Source of the DNA: Candidatus Gottesmanbacteria bacterium
Lineage (GTDB): Bacteria > Patescibacteriota > Microgenomatia > UBA10105 > UBA927
NCBI GenBank assembly: GCA_026396845.1
Contig: JAPLWC010000071.1
Coordinates: 1 to 7,215, forward strand
Length of the DNA: 7,215 nt
Direction of reading: 5' to 3'
In this document: positions 6,648 through 7,215 of the stretch, one piece after another
Numbering within the stretch: the stretch's first letter is position 1
Layout of the letters: the number at the start of each line of letters is the position of its first letter
Program-made: the position numbers and the translations under genes
Notes under the pieces: generated by a model
Told to the model about the DNA's origin: nothing
The model's database searches: none
Seen by the model: only the letters and a program-made list of their open reading frames with translations

Positions 6648-7215
6648 CGTTTTTTTGGTTTCCGGCGTTATATGAGCGTAAATACGTATTGTTTGACGCG
6701 GTACAAGTTGCCAATCCGGCTGCGTATTTTATTACCGGCCCGCGGGTGGCGCTGTTGGGTTTTTCAGGGATAGTTGCGGCATGCATCGCGATATTCATCC
6801 GAAAACCGCCAATGAGAGAAAAAACCTTTTTCGTTTATTTGTTTATTTTTACACTCTTCGTGGTTTTGCCGACCGGCGCTTTCCTTTGGCGATCGAATTT
6901 CCTTGCACACATTTTTCAATATCCTTTCAGATTCTTATCCCTGAACGTAGTTATCGGCTGCTGGTTGGTGGGGTATGTGTTGCATTATCTACGAATGTTT
7001 TTCCGCGTTCCGTTTATAGTACTCTGTATCGCATTCGGCGCATGGTCGACTGTATTGGCCTTAAAGACGGTACAGTATATCAATTTACCGGAAGGGTATT
7101 ACACGACAAATGAGGCGACTACCACCATACAGAATGAATATATGCCGCGGTGGGTCAGTCAACTGCCTACCCAGCGCGCATACCAGAAACTCATTTTCTA
7201 TCAGGGAGCCGGCAC
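6389..7215 (+). pseudogene. PTPS-related membrane protein, remaining part in a shifted frame, cut by right edge
   Basis: This frame is free of stops from 6389 to the right edge (about 275 residues) and carries the continuation of the protein that starts at 6024. PYRSYLLFDLYTRGSVGEIL is the conserved first-loop region after the second or third helix. Then come LLIVSHNSLAVLVL, WRDYWLMFLLGIGMVTFFWF, LYERKYVLFD, AAYFITGPRVALLG and FQYPFRFLSLNVVIGCW. The SHNSLA and YPFRFL motifs are hallmarks of the PTPS-related family. After the last visible helix, LPEGYYTTNEATTTIQNEYM begins an outer loop or soluble domain that leaves the window. An internal ATG at 6467 could be picked as a start, but it falls in mid-domain without a ribosome site. 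Homology is convincing; whether the break is real is unknown. Confidence 0.8.

Noticed and set aside
6781..7113. Plus-strand open frame of 110 codons near the right end
   Set aside because: It overlaps the frame carrying clear PTPS-related motifs and is rich in residues expected from out-of-frame reading.

Overview
The window is a tightly packed, single-strand (+) run of seven genes for making and using lipid-linked sugars. Neighbours overlap or sit within about 10 bases of each other, and no rRNA, tRNA, CRISPR array, insertion sequence or intrinsic terminator is visible. Base composition looks balanced, somewhat below 50% GC by eye (not computed). TAA and TGA act as ordinary stops, so there is no sign of the TGA-to-glycine recoding found in some candidate-phyla bacteria. 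The protein types (GT2 synthase fused to GtrA, ALG5-like GT2, several divergent GT-C membrane glycosyltransferases, a PTPS-related membrane protein), the short spacers and the scarcity of Shine-Dalgarno sites suggest a Patescibacteria/CPR genome, most like Microgenomates. That placement is recalled family resemblance, not a search result.

Layout: 2-394, C-terminal part of a GDP-mannose dehydratase/reductase-type SDR enzyme, cut by the left edge. 405-1283, polyprenyl-phosphate-mannose-synthase-like GT2 domain joined to a GtrA membrane domain, with the middle of the GT2 domain apparently missing. 1271-2806, intact GT39-like membrane glycosyltransferase. 2810-3563, ALG5-like GT2 with a frame break in a run of nine A. 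3556-4698, intact MptB/GT87-like membrane mannosyltransferase. 4706-6027, second GT39-like transferase, broken by an apparent out-of-frame deletion near 5005. 6024-7215, PTPS-related (6-pyruvoyl-tetrahydropterin-synthase-related) polytopic membrane protein, broken near 6390 and running off the right edge.

Together the genes suggest a route: an activated GDP-sugar is made (gene 1), sugars are loaded onto polyprenyl phosphate in the membrane (genes 2 and 4), and GT-C enzymes (genes 3, 5, 6) use those lipid-linked sugars outside the membrane to build a surface glycan or glycoprotein. Gene 7 may be another polytopic partner. Substrates cannot be read from the sequence.

The most striking feature is the damage. 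Four of the six downstream genes carry an internal lesion: three apparent deletions (one in frame, two out of frame) and one one-base homopolymer frameshift. Genes 3 and 5 between them look whole. Either the assembly is faulty or strain-mixed, or the locus is decaying or variable; read mapping would decide. A candidate promoter (TTGCCC, 17 bases, TATAAT) at the end of gene 5 would start transcription at or next to the ATG of gene 6, giving a leaderless message.
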